Shown in pieces: positions 1-5,736 of a DNA stretch of 5,741 bases. Numbering within the stretch: the stretch's first letter is position 1; each line of letters begins with the position of its first letter. Source of the stretch: WTJX01 sp045106295. GTDB taxonomy: Bacteria; Bacteroidota; Bacteroidia; Cytophagales; JAAEPT01. The stretch spans positions 1 through 5,741 of the forward strand of contig JBGCEI010000078.1 in NCBI GenBank assembly GCA_045106295.1, written 5' to 3'. The position numbers and the translations under genes are program-made. The notes under the pieces were generated by a model, which made no database searches, was not told the DNA's origin, and saw only the letters and a list, made by a program, of their open reading frames with translations.

Positions 1-971
1 TATTCATCTACTACAATGGCTAAATGCACCCTTCTTTCTTTGAAACTATTTAATAGCGCATCAATTTTTTTACTTTCAGGAATAAAATATGTTTTTCTAA
101 GTAATGTTTGCCAGTTAAAATTTTCATCATCCTCTATGTAAGGGAGTAAGTCCTTTACATAGAGGATTCCTACTATGTTATCTATCGTATCTCGGTAAAC
201 AGGTATTCTAGAGTGGTTACATTTGTTTATTTTGTCCATCAGCTCATGGAAATTGATTTCGTAATCAAAAGCAGTGACATCTGTACGGATACACATAATC
301 TGCTTGGCAGATATAGTACCGAAATTCACAATTCCTTTCAATATTTCCTTTTCTTCCTCCGTTGTTTCTTCTGTTGAGACAATCTCAACCGCTGTTTGTA
401 AATCTTGTACCGTAACAGCGTATTGCTCTTTTTTCATCCGCCTTTCCACAACAGTAGTTATATTTATGAGCAATACCGATAAGCCATGAAACAGTTTGTT
501 AGCAACTAGCAATAAGTTGTAGGTAAAAAGAGCAAATTCTTTTCTTTTATTATTTGCATAGACTTTTGGTATTAATTCACCGAAGAAAACAATAAGAAAT
601 GTGATAACAAACGAGGCAAAAGCGATTAGTTTACCCGATAATTCTGAAGGAGTAAAAATATGCCATAAAGCGTAAGTGCTAAACGTTACAATAGCAACAT
701 TTACTAGATTATTAAAGATAAGAATAGTAGCTAATAGCTTTTTAGGGTTCTCTAATAAGCTAGCTATTTTCCTTTCCTTTTCATTGTTACTATCCTTACA
801 TTCCCTTATTTCTTCAACAGAAAAAGAGAAAAAAGCTACTTCTGATCCTGAGATCATAGCCGACAGGAATAACAAGAATAAGGTCAACAGTATCGAAAAG
901 CTCAAAAAACCAATCGATACTGTAGGTGTCAAAAGAAACAGTTGGTATAAATAACTGGGATCTTCGTCCAT
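1..971 (-). CDS. gldE: GldE-type CNNM/CBS-domain membrane protein, 3' end cut by window edge
   Basis: The frame is open for 323 codons from ATG at 971-969 to the left edge, with no stop, so the gene is partial at its C-terminus. Seen: a hydrophobic segment at about residues 18-40 leads into ISGSEVAFFS (40-49), the signature start of the CNNM (DUF21) transmembrane domain. Further hydrophobic segments lie near 80-105 and 115-135, the latter ending in FFGELIPKVYAN (129-140). A cytosolic linker with EILKGIVNFG (209-218) precedes CBS motifs, including SRIPVYRD (254-261), and the sequence stops at AIVVDE, where CBS2 continues. Known: this architecture is shared with CorC/TlyC-like proteins that handle Mg2+. 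In Bacteroidota the copy beside ssb and mutY is the gliding-associated GldE, usually followed by gldD. Inferred: the name rests on synteny plus domains; a generic CBS 'hemolysin' label is the alternative. It starts 17 nt after ssb, so it is probably cotranscribed. No Shine-Dalgarno tract is present. Confidence 0.85.
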   Translation of the reverse strand, partial: MDEDPSYLYQLFLLTPTVSIGFLSFSILLTLFLLFLSAMISGSEVAFFSFSVEEIRECKDSNNEKERKIASLLENPKKLLATILIFNNLVNVAIVTFSTYALWHIFTPSELSGKLIAFASFVITFLIVFFGELIPKVYANNKRKEFALFTYNLLLVANKLFHGLSVLLINITTVVERRMKKEQYAVTVQDLQTAVEIVSTEETTEEEKEILKGIVNFGTISAKQIMCIRTDVTAFDYEINFHELMDKINKCNHSRIPVYRDTIDNIVGILYVKDLLPYIEDDENFNWQTLLRKTYFIPESKKIDALLNSFKERRVHLAIVVDE

Positions 972-988
972 GAATAAATAATTATTTT

Positions 989-1432
989 TTAAAATGGTAA
1001 GTCATCTACGTCAGCAGCAGGCGCAGATTCAGCTACTTTATTTTGTGCAGGTGCTGTAGCAGGAGTAGCGCTAGCGTTGTTATTTGGAGCACCGCCGTCT
1101 TCTTTACCGCCAAGCATAGTCAATTGCTGACCTAATACCTCAGTTACATAACGAGTATTGCCATCCTTGTCTTCATAAGACCTTGTTTTAAGTTTACCCT
1201 CAACATAGATTTGTCTTCCTTTAGAAAGGTAACGCTCTACTATTTCAGCCGTAGGTCCCCAGAATACAATATTGTGCCAGTCAGTATTTTCTACTCTCTC
1301 TCCACTATTTTTATCACGGTATGATTCTGATGTTGCCAAAGAAAAGTTAGCTACTTTTCTACCACTTTCAGTTGATCTTACTTCAGGGTCTTTACCTAAT
1401 CGCCCTACTAGAATTACTTTATTTACAGACAT
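989..1432 (-). CDS. ssb: Single-stranded DNA-binding protein
   Basis: This 147-residue protein binds single-stranded DNA during replication, repair and recombination and recruits partner enzymes through its C-terminal tip. Seen: an N-terminal OB-fold (about 1-108) opens with MSVNKVILVGRLGKDPEVR and includes VANFSLATSE and DWHNIVFWG, both typical of bacterial SSB. It continues through GRQIYVEGKL and ends at the YVTEVLGQQLTML strand. A flexible Ala/Asn/Pro-rich linker (about 111-138) leads to the acidic end DVDDLPF, which matches the conserved DDxPF partner-binding tip, so the protein is complete. It is shorter than E. coli SSB (178 residues) mainly in the linker. The gene lies 33 nt after mutY and 17 nt before gldE on the same strand, which suggests a three-gene operon. 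The start is preceded by an A-rich stretch rather than a Shine-Dalgarno site. Confidence 0.97.
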   Translation of the reverse strand: MSVNKVILVGRLGKDPEVRSTESGRKVANFSLATSESYRDKNSGERVENTDWHNIVFWGPTAEIVERYLSKGRQIYVEGKLKTRSYEDKDGNTRYVTEVLGQQLTMLGGKEDGGAPNNNASATPATAPAQNKVAESAPAADVDDLPF

Positions 1433-1465
1433 CTTTTTATTTTGTTTTTAGTTTATTAAAGTTAA

Positions 1466-2521
1466 CTATTTAAATTCTTCATTCAAATAATTAGTTATCA
1501 ACACCGGCTTAGGTAGCTTTTCCACCTCTTTTATAGTAAAAAAATTATCTTGAAAAGAAGACGCAGATGAGTTAATAGACACCTTAAAAAAAGTAGCAAA
1601 TATCTGCTGATGAGAAAGTACGTGCTTATAAAGTTTAGATGTTTTATGTAAGGTAACAGAGCTAGTTCTTATATTAAAAAAGGTAGCGATATGGGTTATT
1701 ATTTCGTCCTCAGTCGAAGAAACATCTTTTGTCTCCGTTAACAGAAAATCGTTTAAGTCTTGCCAGATGTCTTTTTTACCTCGTTTAGATAGAAATATCT
1801 TGTCTTTATGTTGAACTACAGCGTAGTTGAAGAAACGCTTTCTAGTTTTTATTTTTTTATTTTTTACGGGAAATAAATCAATCTTATTTGTGGAATAGGC
1901 AATGCATTCAGAAGAAAAAGGGCAAAGTGAACAATTTGGTTTTTTAGGCGTGCAAGCCAAAGCACCAAATTCCATAATTGCTTGGTTAAATAAGTCAGGC
2001 TTTTTCGTTGAAATTAGTTCTGAGGCAACAGAAAAAAAGTATGATTTAGTTTTTGCTTGAGCAATGTCGCGGTCAATACCAAAAACACGGGATAACACCC
2101 TAAACACATTTCCGTCTATTACAGGTACCGCTTCACCAAACGCAAAAGAAGCAATAGCTGCAGCTGTGTACGTACCAACACCCGTTAGTGAGAGTAGCTC
2201 CTGATAAGTAGACGGAAACTTTCCACTATGTGATTCAACGACCTGTTTGGCCGCTTTATGCATATTGCGGGCTCTAGAATAATACCCTAATCCTTGCCAA
2301 ACTCTTAATACCTCTTGTTGGTCTGCATTAGCTAAATCATACACCGTAGGGAAAGTTTCAGTAAATTTGTAATAGTAACTTAAGCCTTGTGCTACCCTTG
2401 TTTGTTGAAGGATTACCTCGGATATCCATATGGTATAAGGGTCCTTTGTATTCCTCCAAGGCAACTTTCTTTTGTTATTTCCGTACCAATAGATAAGCTT
2501 TTCTGAAAAAGAGGCGTTCAT
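1466..2521 (-). CDS. mutY: Adenine DNA glycosylase MutY
   Basis: MutY is a base-excision repair glycosylase that removes adenine mispaired with 8-oxoguanine, preventing G:C to T:A transversions. Seen in 351 residues: LPWR (20-23); the catalytic region ISEVILQQT, with Glu35 equivalent to E. coli Glu37; QGLGYYSRARN (76-86); the helix-hairpin-helix LTGVGTYTAAA (112-122); and VIDGNVFRVLSR, with Asp136 as the conserved catalytic Asp. The [4Fe-4S] ligands Cys190, 197, 200 and 206 fit C-x6-C-x2-C-x5-C. A C-terminal NUDIX-like domain (about 229-351) includes LSHQQ near 302-306, matching the FSH loop that reads 8-oxoG. All key residues are present and the length is normal, so it should be active. It is the first gene of the probable mutY-ssb-gldE operon and is divergent from the HU gene. 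The ATG at 2521-2519 gives the expected short N-terminus. Confidence 0.97.
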   Translation of the reverse strand: MNASFSEKLIYWYGNNKRKLPWRNTKDPYTIWISEVILQQTRVAQGLSYYYKFTETFPTVYDLANADQQEVLRVWQGLGYYSRARNMHKAAKQVVESHSGKFPSTYQELLSLTGVGTYTAAAIASFAFGEAVPVIDGNVFRVLSRVFGIDRDIAQAKTKSYFFSVASELISTKKPDLFNQAIMEFGALACTPKKPNCSLCPFSSECIAYSTNKIDLFPVKNKKIKTRKRFFNYAVVQHKDKIFLSKRGKKDIWQDLNDFLLTETKDVSSTEDEIITHIATFFNIRTSSVTLHKTSKLYKHVLSHQQIFATFFKVSINSSASSFQDNFFTIKEVEKLPKPVLITNYLNEEFK

Positions 2522-2604
2522 TCGACCAGTGTAGATAGTTGTATTTTACTAAAAAAAATATAATATTAGTTTAAATACCATTTTTCCACAAACATACTAG
2601 AATT
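2522..2604. promoter_or_regulatory. Divergent intergenic region between mutY and the HU gene
   Basis: This 83-nt A/T-rich spacer separates two oppositely transcribed units and should carry promoters for both. It has an A8 run at about 2551-2558 and the small palindrome TAATATTA at 2561-2568. The only convincing element is a minus-strand TAnnTTTG match (separate entry). On the plus strand I found only partial matches for an HU promoter, such as TACCATTT at 2576-2583, with no well-spaced TTG upstream. Confidence 0.5.
2589..2596 (-). promoter_or_regulatory. Candidate Bacteroidota -7 promoter element for mutY
   Basis: Read on the minus strand, this is TATGTTTG, a full match to the Bacteroidota sigma-ABfr -7 consensus TAnnTTTG. 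Transcription would begin near 2582, giving a leader of about 60 nt before the mutY ATG. No TTG element is visible at the usual 19-21 nt further upstream, so support is only from the -7 match and its position. Confidence 0.4.
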
Positions 2605-2895
2605 TTGACTAAATCTGATATCATAAATGAAATCTCTAAGCAGACAGGAGTTGATAAAATAGACGTAAGTTTTACGATCGAAGCATTTATTAAAACTGTA
2701 AAAAATGCAATGGCCGAAGGTGAGGCTGTAACCTTAAGAGGTTTTGGTACTTTTAATAGTAAGAAAAGAGCGAAGAAAGTAGCTCGTAATATTTCTACTA
2801 ATAAGGCTATTGTTATAGACGAGCACTATATTCCATCATTTAAGCCATCACGAGAATTTGTAGACCTCATAAAAAAGAACGTCAAAATAAAATAA
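2605..2895 (+). CDS. HU-family DNA-binding protein, TTG start
   Basis: This is a 96-residue histone-like protein that, by family, dimerises and bends or compacts DNA. Seen: the N-terminal helix TKSDIINEISKQTGV, then LRGFGTF (44-50), the HU/IHF signature, then the DNA-binding arm with RNIS (61-64) and the closing IPSFKPSREF (76-85). The start is TTG at 2605. No ATG or GTG lies in frame before the upstream stop at 2572-2574, and translation from TTG gives the expected MTKSDII N-terminus. Odd: canonical HU and IHF have Pro at position 63 in RNP, the residue that intercalates into DNA. Here it is Ile, and the arm also has Asp72 where IPAxxxP-type arms usually have Pro. RNIS-type arms are common in Bacteroidota, so this is probably a lineage trait and not damage. 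It is likely the first gene of the rightward cluster, 50 nt before the TPR gene. Confidence 0.93.
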   Translation: MTKSDIINEISKQTGVDKIDVSFTIEAFIKTVKNAMAEGEAVTLRGFGTFNSKKRAKKVARNISTNKAIVIDEHYIPSFKPSREFVDLIKKNVKIK

Positions 2896-2931
2896 CTTCT
2901 TGATTACGTTCTTAACTTATTCTTTTTCAGT

Positions 2932-2939
2932 TATTTTTG
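2932..2939 (+). promoter_or_regulatory. Candidate -7 promoter element before the TPR gene
   Basis: TATTTTTG matches TAnnTTTG fully and ends 6 nt before the ATG at 2946, so a transcript from it would be leaderless or nearly so. The nearest upstream TTG (2900-2902) is 29 nt away, longer than the usual 19-21 nt spacing. In a T-rich spacer the match could be chance. If real, it would let the TPR gene and those after it be expressed apart from HU. Confidence 0.35.
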
Positions 2940-2945
2940 TAAGTA

Positions 2946-3794
2946 ATGAAAAAAGATACACTTTACATTTTTGCACTACTACTGGGGGGAATAGGCTTAG
3001 TTATCTACCTTAATAATTTACCAAAGCAAGTACTAAAAGAGAAAAATAGACTTCTAGAGATAGATACTCCTTCTTCTTCTATTGAAGACCCCCTACTTCA
3101 TAATGAGCAAGGAGTCCATAAATCAGACTCTCAACAACAACAAAAAATTGCCGTTTTAAAAGCTAAGTACAATGCCTTTTCTAATAAAGAAAAAAAGCGT
3201 ATATTTGCGGACTCTTTAGCTCTATCGTATTTAATACTAAATGATTTCGATAGTTCTACTTTTTTTGCTGAACAAGCGGTCCTCTTAGATAATGGTTCGT
3301 TAATCAGTAAGAATAGGGCGGCAAACTATTATTATTTTGCCTTTAGTTCTGAAATGAATAAGAGTAAAAGAGACCAGTATGGCAAAAAAGCTATTGCCTA
3401 CTACAAAGAATTAGGATCAGATCTTAATCTAACTTCAAAGACACGGTTAGGAGTATTACTAACCAAGACACAACAACCTCCTATGGAAGGTATATTGATG
3501 TTGAGAGAAGTAGTAGAAAAAGATCCGACACATGTTGAAGCGTTGCTTAATTTGGGTGAATTTTCTATGATCACTCATCAGTATGATAAAGCAGTTGGTA
3601 GGTTTAACTCTGTATTAGAAAGTGACCCTACAAATATTAAGGCGATTATCTATTTAGGTGACTGTCTTGCAGAAATGGGAAGAAGAGAAGATGCAAAAGC
3701 TATGTATCAAAAAGGGCTTGAAGTTAGTCGAACAGAAAAGTTTTTTACGTCTCTTTTAACCGATAAAATAAATAAATTAACATTAAAAAAGTAA
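2946..3794 (+). CDS. Membrane-anchored tetratricopeptide-repeat protein, function unknown
   Basis: I recognise the architecture but not a specific function. Seen in 282 residues: a short basic N-terminus (MKKDT) and one hydrophobic helix at about 7-22, which looks like an uncleaved anchor with no clear signal-peptidase or lipobox site. Next is a polar stretch (about 25-67) with a Gln-rich patch (64-67), then an all-helical region. At least two good TPR units occur at the C-terminus: about 198-230 (EALLNLGEF, then YDKAVGRFNSVLESDPTN) and about 231-262 (IKAIIYLGDCLAEMGRREDAKAMYQKGLEV). Weaker helical repeats at 85-195 probably complete a TPR solenoid. With the Lys-rich N-terminus inside, the TPR domain would face the periplasm; the charge rule is the only evidence. 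TPR proteins scaffold protein contacts. It lies 50 nt after HU and 4 nt before the small basic gene, so it is probably cotranscribed with the latter. Confidence 0.8.
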   Translation: MKKDTLYIFALLLGGIGLVIYLNNLPKQVLKEKNRLLEIDTPSSSIEDPLLHNEQGVHKSDSQQQQKIAVLKAKYNAFSNKEKKRIFADSLALSYLILNDFDSSTFFAEQAVLLDNGSLISKNRAANYYYFAFSSEMNKSKRDQYGKKAIAYYKELGSDLNLTSKTRLGVLLTKTQQPPMEGILMLREVVEKDPTHVEALLNLGEFSMITHQYDKAVGRFNSVLESDPTNIKAIIYLGDCLAEMGRREDAKAMYQKGLEVSRTEKFFTSLLTDKINKLTLKK

Positions 3795-3798
3795 TATT

Positions 3799-3888
3799 AT
3801 GCCTTGCGGTAAAAAAAGAAAAAGACACAAGATTTCAACTCACAAAAGAAAGAAACGTTTAAGAAAAAACAGACATAAGAAGAAGTAG
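3799..3888 (+). CDS. AURKAIP1/COX24-domain small basic protein (mS38/bS22-like)
   Basis: This is a 29-codon gene, easily missed because of its size, from ATG at 3799 to TAG at 3886-3888. It starts 4 nt after the TPR stop codon. Seen: it begins MPCGKKRKRHKISTHKRKKR and ends in a run of Arg, His and Lys; about two thirds of residues are basic and acidic residues are absent. Known: the AURKAIP1/COX24 family, characterised by a KRxxKMxxHKxxKRLRKxR-like core, includes mitochondrial mS38 and mycobacterial bS22, small-subunit ribosomal proteins embedded in rRNA. Bacteroidota carry very similar short proteins. Inferred: it is probably a small-subunit ribosomal protein. The pairing with RNase G (rRNA maturation, mRNA decay) fits that idea but does not prove it. 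The assignment comes from pattern memory and composition; a chance Lys-rich frame is the alternative, made unlikely by the tight spacing and clean family-like sequence. Confidence 0.82.
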   Translation: MPCGKKRKRHKISTHKRKKRLRKNRHKKK

Positions 3889-3908
3889 TCACTTTTTCTT
3901 ATTAGTGG

Positions 3909-3927
3909 GGGATGCTTTATGTATCCC
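3909..3927 (+). promoter_or_regulatory. Small hairpin in the leader between the bS22-like gene and rng
   Basis: GGGATGC (3909-3915) can pair with GTATCCC (3921-3927) around a 5-nt loop, giving 7 pairs including one G-U. It is followed by only TTT and then AAC, so it is at best a weak terminator. It could act as an attenuator or RNA-processing site in the 73-nt gap before RNase G. It is the only G/C-rich hairpin I see in this gap. Confidence 0.4.
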
Positions 3928-3961
3928 TTTAACATATTGTTTTATTTTAATTTAAGTTTCT

Positions 3962-5515
3962 GTGAGTAACGAGCTAATAATTAACAAGACGTCAAAAGGC
4001 GCAAGAATAGCTCTGCTTCAGGATAAAGAATTAGTTGAATTCCACAAAGAACAAATTGGAAATACGTTCAATGTAGGAGATATTTATCTCGGTACAGTTC
4101 GTAAACTAGTTCCTGGTCTTAATGCAGCATTCGTAGACGTAGGCTACGAAAAAGATGCTTTTCTTCATTACTTGGATTTAGGTCCAAAAATTAAGTCTCT
4201 AAATAAACACGTTAAAAACGTATCTAATGGTAAGCTGTCAACCTCAAGGTTGAATAAGTTTAAAATGGAACCAGAGATTGAAAAAACAGGTAAGATTCCT
4301 CAAGTTTTTGTAAAGAATCAAAAAGTACTTGTTCAGGTTGCTAAAGAACCTATTTCTCAGAAAGGTCCTCGCCTTACATGCGAGTTATCATTAGCGGGTC
4401 GATATATCGTATTAGTCCCATTTTCAAATGTGATTAGCGTATCTAAAAAAATTGCTAATAATGGAGAACGGAAGCGATTGGCAAAGTTAATGACTTCTAT
4501 CAAGCCAGAGAACTTTGGTGTCATTATTCGAACAGTAGCAGAAGGCAAAGAAGTTGCTGAACTAGATAGAGACCTTAGAAATCTACTAGCTACTTGGGAC
4601 AAAGGGATGGAAAAGCTACAAACAGCTGAACCACGTGATAAAGTGATTGGGGAAATTGACAGATCTACTTCTTTAATCAGAGATCTTTTGAATGAGTCCT
4701 TTGATAGCATTACGATCGATGATCAAAATATGCTTGAGGAGACAAAAGAGTATATCAGAACAATAGCTCCTGATAAGGAGAAAATTGTTAAGCCATACTC
4801 TTCTAAAGCGAAGCTTTTCGAACAGAAAGGAATTGAAAAACAGCTTAAAGTCTTATTCGGTAAGTCGGTAAGTATTCCTGGTGGTGGTTACCTTATCATA
4901 GAGCATACGGAAGCACTCCATGTGGTTGATGTAAATAGTGGTAATAAATCTAATATTGGTGAAAACCAAGAAAATACGGCACTACAAGTAAACATGATGG
5001 CTGTAACCGAGGTTGCTAGACAACTTCGCCTTAGAGACATGGGTGGTATCATCGTAATAGATTTCATAGACATGCGTAAACCTGAAAATAGGAAGCAGGT
5101 TTACGACCGTATGAGGGATTTATTAAAGCTTGATAGAGCAAAATCTGTTGTACTTCCACTATCTAAATTTGGTTTATTACAAATAACGAGACAAAGAGTA
5201 CGTCCAGAGATGAATATTAGCACATCTGAAGCATGTCCAACATGTAATGGGTCTGGTAAGGTCGGGACAACTATTGCTTTGGTAGAGCGTATAGAAGAGC
5301 AGTTAGAACATATGCTAGTCAACCAAAAAGAGAAAAAGGTAACACTAGTTGTACATCCGTATATTCATGCATATTTGACCAAAGGGTTGTTTTCTAGACA
5401 GTATAAATGGAAGAAGAAATTCAAAAAGAAAATACCAATAGAAATAGATTCTTCTATAGGTATGATTGAATACCATTTCAAAGATATAAATGGAGAAGAA
5501 TTTCAACTTGATTAA
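3962..5515 (+). CDS. rng: Ribonuclease G/E family endoribonuclease, GTG start
   Basis: This endoribonuclease cleaves A/U-rich single-stranded RNA, and the family acts in rRNA 5'-end maturation and mRNA turnover. Seen in 517 residues: an S1 RNA-binding domain (about 36-130) with VGDIYLGTVRKLVPGLNAAF and GYEKDAFLHYLDLG. Its two halves are separated by a Lys/Asn-rich stretch at about 75-112 that I judge longer than in E. coli RNase G. The catalytic core has VDVNSG (Asp323, Asn325) and IIVIDFIDM (Asp367), equivalent to the Mg2+-binding Asp303 and Asp346 of E. coli RNase E. CPTC (Cys425, Cys428) is the zinc-link pair. There is no long RNase E-like C-terminal scaffold, so RNase G is the better name. 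GTG at 3962 gives the family-like MSNELIIN start, with no ATG nearby and no Shine-Dalgarno site. It is the last gene before a strong terminator. Confidence 0.96.
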   Translation: MSNELIINKTSKGARIALLQDKELVEFHKEQIGNTFNVGDIYLGTVRKLVPGLNAAFVDVGYEKDAFLHYLDLGPKIKSLNKHVKNVSNGKLSTSRLNKFKMEPEIEKTGKIPQVFVKNQKVLVQVAKEPISQKGPRLTCELSLAGRYIVLVPFSNVISVSKKIANNGERKRLAKLMTSIKPENFGVIIRTVAEGKEVAELDRDLRNLLATWDKGMEKLQTAEPRDKVIGEIDRSTSLIRDLLNESFDSITIDDQNMLEETKEYIRTIAPDKEKIVKPYSSKAKLFEQKGIEKQLKVLFGKSVSIPGGGYLIIEHTEALHVVDVNSGNKSNIGENQENTALQVNMMAVTEVARQLRLRDMGGIIVIDFIDMRKPENRKQVYDRMRDLLKLDRAKSVVLPLSKFGLLQITRQRVRPEMNISTSEACPTCNGSGKVGTTIALVERIEEQLEHMLVNQKEKKVTLVVHPYIHAYLTKGLFSRQYKWKKKFKKKIPIEIDSSIGMIEYHFKDINGEEFQLD

Positions 5516-5535
5516 CCAAGTGTAAAACGAAAAAT

Positions 5536-5571
5536 AAAAACCCTTTCTTAAATTTAAGAAAGGGTTTTTTT
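5536..5571 (+). terminator. Strong Rho-independent terminator after rng
   Basis: Positions 5536-5569 form a perfect 34-nt palindrome centred between 5552 and 5553. The core stem CCCTTTCTTA (5541-5550) pairs with TAAGAAAGGG (5555-5564) and is followed by a run of seven T (5565-5571). It begins 20 nt after the rng stop codon. The left flank is A-rich, so it could also stop transcription arriving from the right. Confidence 0.93.
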
Positions 5572-5640
5572 ATGCAAGGCAATCTTTTTACGTAGGTTAG
5601 GTTAAACCCGAAATATGCATTAGAGAGTCTATTCCGAATC

Positions 5641-5736
5641 TAACTATCTGCAAATCAGTCGCTTTGCTAGTTTAGCCAATTTAACCCTAGCGGTGCTAGG
5701 CTGAAATGAGCTAAACCCCTGATTTCTTGCTAGTTA
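5641..5736. repeat. Long imperfect palindrome, possible mobile-element end or structured RNA
   Basis: Five nested complementary blocks are visible. TAACTA (5641-5646) pairs with TAGTTA (5731-5736). GCAA and ATCAG (5650-5658) pair with CTGAT and TTGC (5719-5723 and 5727-5730). GTTTAGC (5670-5676) pairs with GCTAAAC (5710-5716). ATTT (5679-5682) pairs with AAAT (5704-5707). The tip CCTAGC (5686-5691) pairs with GCTAGG (5695-5700) around a GGT loop. That is about 32 pairs, with small symmetric mismatches near the tip and one 11-nt against 2-nt asymmetric loop lower down. There is no T-run, so it is not an ordinary terminator. No ORF or tRNA-like feature explains it. It may extend beyond the window. 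Confidence 0.6.

Noticed and set aside
274..954. Plus-strand open frames at 274-489 and 676-954.
   Set aside because: Both lie antisense within gldE, which has a continuous domain-consistent frame; their translations match no recognisable family.
3937..3960. TTG (3937-3939) plus TAAGTTTC (3953-3960) as a promoter for rng.
   Set aside because: The spacing is 13 nt rather than about 19-21, the last consensus base is wrong, and the start of transcription would fall inside the coding region.
4357..5322. Minus-strand open frames at 4357-4710, 4888-5073 and 5101-5322.
   Set aside because: All are antisense to the well-supported rng gene, with Ser/Leu/Arg-rich translations typical of antisense reading.
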